DNA of 8,380 nucleotides. It comes from Chitinophagaceae bacterium (GTDB lineage Bacteria; Bacteroidota; Bacteroidia; Chitinophagales; Chitinophagaceae). Of the stretch, positions 6,580-8,380 are shown piece by piece. Under the pieces are notes generated by a model that worked only from the letters and a program-made list of their open reading frames with translations, ran no database searches and was not told the DNA's origin. Positions within the stretch are counted from its first letter, which is position 1; every line of letters starts with the position of its first letter. The position numbers were made by a program, and so were the translations under genes. The stretch is taken from contig JAJAZO010000020.1 of the NCBI GenBank assembly GCA_026785745.1, positions 1-8,380 on the forward strand, given 5' to 3'.

Positions 6580-7239
6580 ATGAAATCCACACTCAAAAAA
6601 CCTGTGGCAATTGTGGGCTATTCCGGTCATGCTTATGTTATCATTGACATATTGCTCAGTGCCGGTCGCCTCGTAACTGCATATTGTGATCAGGAAGCCA
6701 AAAAATTTAACCCTTACCATCTTGATTATCTCGGAAGAGAAGGTGATGTAGTAAACAAACTGAAAAAGTTTGATTTTTTTGCCTGTATAGGTCACAATGG
6801 TATCCGGGAAAAAATTCACACTCAATTAAGCCAGTACCTCGGTAATCCAATTAATGCTATTCATCCAAGTGCTGTTATTTCAGCCTCTGTAAAAATGGGT
6901 GATGGTGTTATGATTGCTGCTAATTCCACCTTGAACCCTTTAGTGGAAATTGGCCAGGGAGTAATTTGTAATACATCTACCAGCATAGATCATGAATGTG
7001 TGATTGGTGATTTCAGCCATATTGCACCGGGAGCAGTTTTGTGTGGTAATGTAATAGTGGGGAAAGGAACATTTATCGGAGCCAATTCTGTTGTTCGCCA
7101 GGGAATAAAAATTGGCAACAATGTAATCATCGGTGCCGGTACAGTGGTGGTAAAAGATATTCCTGATAATGCTACAGTAATTGGTAACCCGGCCCGTCAA
7201 TTGGTGAAGAAACCTGCCCGTAAGCTGGTGGCCGCTTAA
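6580..7239 (+). CDS. PglD/NeuD-family sugar acyltransferase (left-handed beta-helix)
   Basis: From the ATG at 6580 the protein has 219 residues, the usual size for PglD/NeuD-type acetyltransferases. The N-terminal Rossmann-like UDP-sugar-binding domain begins VAIVGYSGHAYVIIDIL (9-25) with the GYSGHA glycine loop. ACIGHNGIREKI (68-79) closes this domain. From about 95 the hexapeptide repeats form a left-handed beta-helix: HPSAVIS, GDGVMIAANSTLNP, IGQGVICNTSTSIDHECVIGD, GAVLCGNVIVGKGTFIGANS, IKIGNNVIIGAGTVV, then the GNPAR end. H138 with E139 in SIDHEC corresponds to the catalytic His of PglD. Characterised members use acetyl-CoA to acetylate UDP-4-amino sugars (PglD) or sialic acids (NeuD). 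The acceptor here is unknown, with a 4-amino sugar favoured. The open frame extends to an ATG at 6394 but the extra 62 residues are rejected. A Lys/Arg-rich tail ends the protein, and a terminator follows. Confidence 0.9.
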   Translation: MKSTLKKPVAIVGYSGHAYVIIDILLSAGRLVTAYCDQEAKKFNPYHLDYLGREGDVVNKLKKFDFFACIGHNGIREKIHTQLSQYLGNPINAIHPSAVISASVKMGDGVMIAANSTLNPLVEIGQGVICNTSTSIDHECVIGDFSHIAPGAVLCGNVIVGKGTFIGANSVVRQGIKIGNNVIIGAGTVVVKDIPDNATVIGNPARQLVKKPARKLVAA

Positions 7240-7261
7240 GAATTAATTCAATCTTTTTTAT

Positions 7262-7308
7262 AAACCTGCCCGATTTGTTGCTGAAGCACAAAGATTGGCA
7301 GGTTTTTT
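7262..7308 (+). terminator. Extended-hairpin rho-independent terminator
   Basis: The outer arms AAACCTGCC (7262-7270) and GGCAGGTTT (7297-7305) are perfectly complementary and followed by T residues to 7308. Inside, TTTGT-T-GCT-GA-AGC-ACAAA (7274-7292) can form a second stacked stem with one bulged base. It begins 22 nt after the acyltransferase stop, so that gene appears to be its own transcription unit on the 3' side. Confidence 0.88.
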
Positions 7309-7360
7309 CGTTTCTGTTTATAGCAAGCTGCTTACTCATGTATGGCCAAATCTTAATAAC

Positions 7361-7390
7361 TTCGCTACGCCTCAGAGCCGTATAATATTG
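7361..7390 (+). promoter_or_regulatory. Candidate promoter for the second formyltransferase gene
   Basis: TAATATTG (7383-7390) differs at one position from the Bacteroidota -7 consensus TAnnTTTG. A weak -33-like TTC (7361-7363) lies 19 nt upstream. The overlapping TATAAT at 7381-7386 is also noted. A start site shortly after would leave a leader of roughly 10-15 nt before the ATG at 7410. A terminator upstream makes a promoter in this 100-nt gap necessary, but the exact elements are uncertain. Confidence 0.35.
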
Positions 7391-7409
7391 ATGTGTGAAA
7401 TAACAGATT

Positions 7410-8072
7410 ATGAGCAACAACAAGAGTAAACTGAAAGTTCTTTTTATAGGGAAAGCCGAGAATTTTTATGCCAGGGTTGCTGCTGATTTTATTCAATTGC
7501 ATTTTGAAAATCCAATAATTGTTTTTTCAAAGAGGTCAGCTCCTTTTCCCGAAGAGTTATATGAATGGAAAGGTGATTTATTAATATCTTACCTGGCGCA
7601 ATGGATAATACCAAACCGGTTGCTGGCAAACGCTGACCTCGCCGCTATCAATCTGCATCCGGGCCCGCCGGAGTATCCGGGAATTGGCTGCACCAACTTT
7701 GCCATTTATAACGGGGAAAAAGAATTTGGTATTACCTGTCATCACATGTTATCAAAAGTAGACTCAGGATCACTGATTGCTATAAGACGGTTTCCTGTTT
7801 TTAAAACAGACACGGTTTATTCAATAACACAAAGAAGCTATGTTGAAATATTGCACCTCTTCTTTGAGTTGATAAGCGGATTGCTGCAAGGAGATAATTT
7901 TCCTGAAAGCAAGCAAACCTGGACAAGGAAACCTTACAAAAGAAAAGACCTTGATGAACTGTGTGAGTTGAGAGAAGGAATGACAGACGAGGAAATGCAA
8001 CGAAGAATAAAAGCCACCACTTATGGCGATGAAGTGTGGGCATTTAAAGTGACCGAAAAAGTGCGAGCCTGA
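7410..8072 (+). CDS. Formyltransferase-family protein, probable sugar N-formyltransferase
   Basis: The 220-residue protein is a second formyltransferase-fold enzyme, clearly different from the one at 2905-3675. INLHPGPPEYPGIG (80-93) provides the N-x-H catalytic pair (N81, H83), and HHMLSKVDSGSLI (111-123) provides the Asp (D118). The N-terminal strand KVLFIGKAENFYARVAADFI (9-28) forms the beginning of the fold. The segment between it and the active site is short, which explains the small size. The C-terminal part (about 170-213) has TWTRKPYKRKDL and RRIKATTYGDEVWAFKV, similar in layout to the tail of sugar N-formyltransferases that bind a nucleotide sugar. It is far shorter than Fmt and has no tRNA-binding domain. 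Predicted role: cytoplasmic N-formylation of an amino sugar using N10-formyl-tetrahydrofolate. Sugar specificity is not visible. It follows the acyltransferase after a terminator and has no Shine-Dalgarno. Confidence 0.83.
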   Translation: MSNNKSKLKVLFIGKAENFYARVAADFIQLHFENPIIVFSKRSAPFPEELYEWKGDLLISYLAQWIIPNRLLANADLAAINLHPGPPEYPGIGCTNFAIYNGEKEFGITCHHMLSKVDSGSLIAIRRFPVFKTDTVYSITQRSYVEILHLFFELISGLLQGDNFPESKQTWTRKPYKRKDLDELCELREGMTDEEMQRRIKATTYGDEVWAFKVTEKVRA

Positions 8073-8082
8073 AAGAGTGATA

Positions 8083-8147
8083 TGAAATCACATAGACACA
8101 TCGACTTCTATGTGAAAAACTATTTTTCTCTGTGCCTATGTGGTTCA
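8083..8147. repeat. REP-like imperfect inverted repeat
   Basis: The left arm TGAAATCACATAGACACA (8083-8100) pairs with TGTGCCTATGTGGTTCA (8131-8147) with two mismatches and one unpaired base. A second small hairpin, GAAAAA-CTA-TTTTTC (8114-8128), sits in the middle. An extra CTATGTG at 8108-8114 can also pair with CACATAG (8089-8095), giving an alternative fold. CACATAG/CTATGTG palindromes between genes are, from memory, a recurrent intergenic repeat type in Bacteroidota genomes. The position 11 nt after a stop codon also allows a role as a transcript 3' end. The copy number in this genome cannot be seen here. Confidence 0.65.
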
Positions 8148-8185
8148 AATGAGTTAGCGGTTGCTATATGAGGATAGTCAATTAA

Positions 8186-8380
8186 ATGAAAATGCACACC
8201 AAAGACCAATTCCATACACTGCTACACCCTCTCTATTTTTTTATGCAATTGTCCCGGACAGCTTATGCCAAATATTCAGCTAATAAAATATTGGTTCATG
8301 CTGAAGCAATCAGGCGGGCAAACCGGAAAGTATATAAATTATTGATTGAAAAAACTTCTTATATACCGGATGAATTACAG
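8186..8380 (+). CDS. Unrecognised protein, N-terminal 65 codons (runs off the window)
   Basis: An ATG at 8186 opens a frame that remains open for 65 codons to the window edge, starting MKMHTKDQFHTLLHPLYFFM. The visible part seems largely helical and basic (Lys/Arg clusters such as RRANRKVYKLLIEK) with aromatic residues near the N-terminus. There is no cleavable signal peptide and no clear membrane segment. A second ATG two codons later is an alternative start. I do not recognise a family. It could be a real gene separated from the formyltransferase by the inverted repeat, since amino-acid composition and codon use look like those of its neighbours. The coding assignment is moderate because only a fragment is visible. 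Confidence 0.55.
   Translation, partial: MKMHTKDQFHTLLHPLYFFMQLSRTAYAKYSANKILVHAEAIRRANRKVYKLLIEKTSYIPDELQ

Noticed and set aside
7172..7423. Minus-strand open frame across the 7240-7409 intergenic region
   Set aside because: It would read through the acyltransferase 3' end and the terminator hairpin and has no recognisable motif.
8083..8147. CRISPR repeat or tRNA-like structure
   Set aside because: There is only one palindromic unit with no spaced direct repeats, and no cloverleaf arms or T-loop consensus are seen.

Overview
The window looks like part of a surface-polysaccharide (capsule, O-antigen or exopolysaccharide) biosynthesis and decoration locus from a member of the Bacteroidota, perhaps a Chitinophagaceae-like or related lineage. 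This rests on moderate-to-low GC, starts without Shine-Dalgarno sequences, promoter-like elements of the TTG / TAnnTTTG type, and protein flavour. The lineage is inferred, not proven. All supported genes lie on the + strand.

Region 1 (69-6297) is a tightly packed six-gene run. It encodes a glutamine-dependent AsnB-type amidotransferase (69-1904), a divergent NodB-fold polysaccharide deacetylase (1913-2893), a compact N-formyltransferase-fold enzyme (2905-3675), a GT4 glycosyltransferase (3677-4810), a second deacetylase of the DUF3473/PEP-CTERM-locus type (4800-5717) and a class I SAM methyltransferase (5668-6297). Junctions are +8, +11, +1, -11 and -50 nt, so this is almost certainly one operon with translational coupling. 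A perfect 26-nt palindrome followed by a T run (6324-6356) ends it.

Region 2 (6298-7308) is a single-gene unit: a PglD/NeuD-type sugar O/N-acyltransferase whose true start is judged to be 6580, not 6394, with its own extended hairpin terminator (7262-7308).

Region 3 (7309-8380) holds a second, different sugar N-formyltransferase-like gene (7410-8072), a REP-like inverted repeat (8083-8147), and the first 65 codons of an unrecognised protein that runs off the window (8186-8380).

Taken together, the genes suggest a glycan that is built by at least one glycosyltransferase and heavily edited: deacetylation exposes amines, formyl- and acetyltransferases re-acylate amino sugars, AsnB may amidate a sugar carboxylate, and a methyltransferase may cap or modify. 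Sugar-nucleotide synthesis, flippase, polymerase and export genes are not in the window. Specific substrates cannot be read from the sequence.
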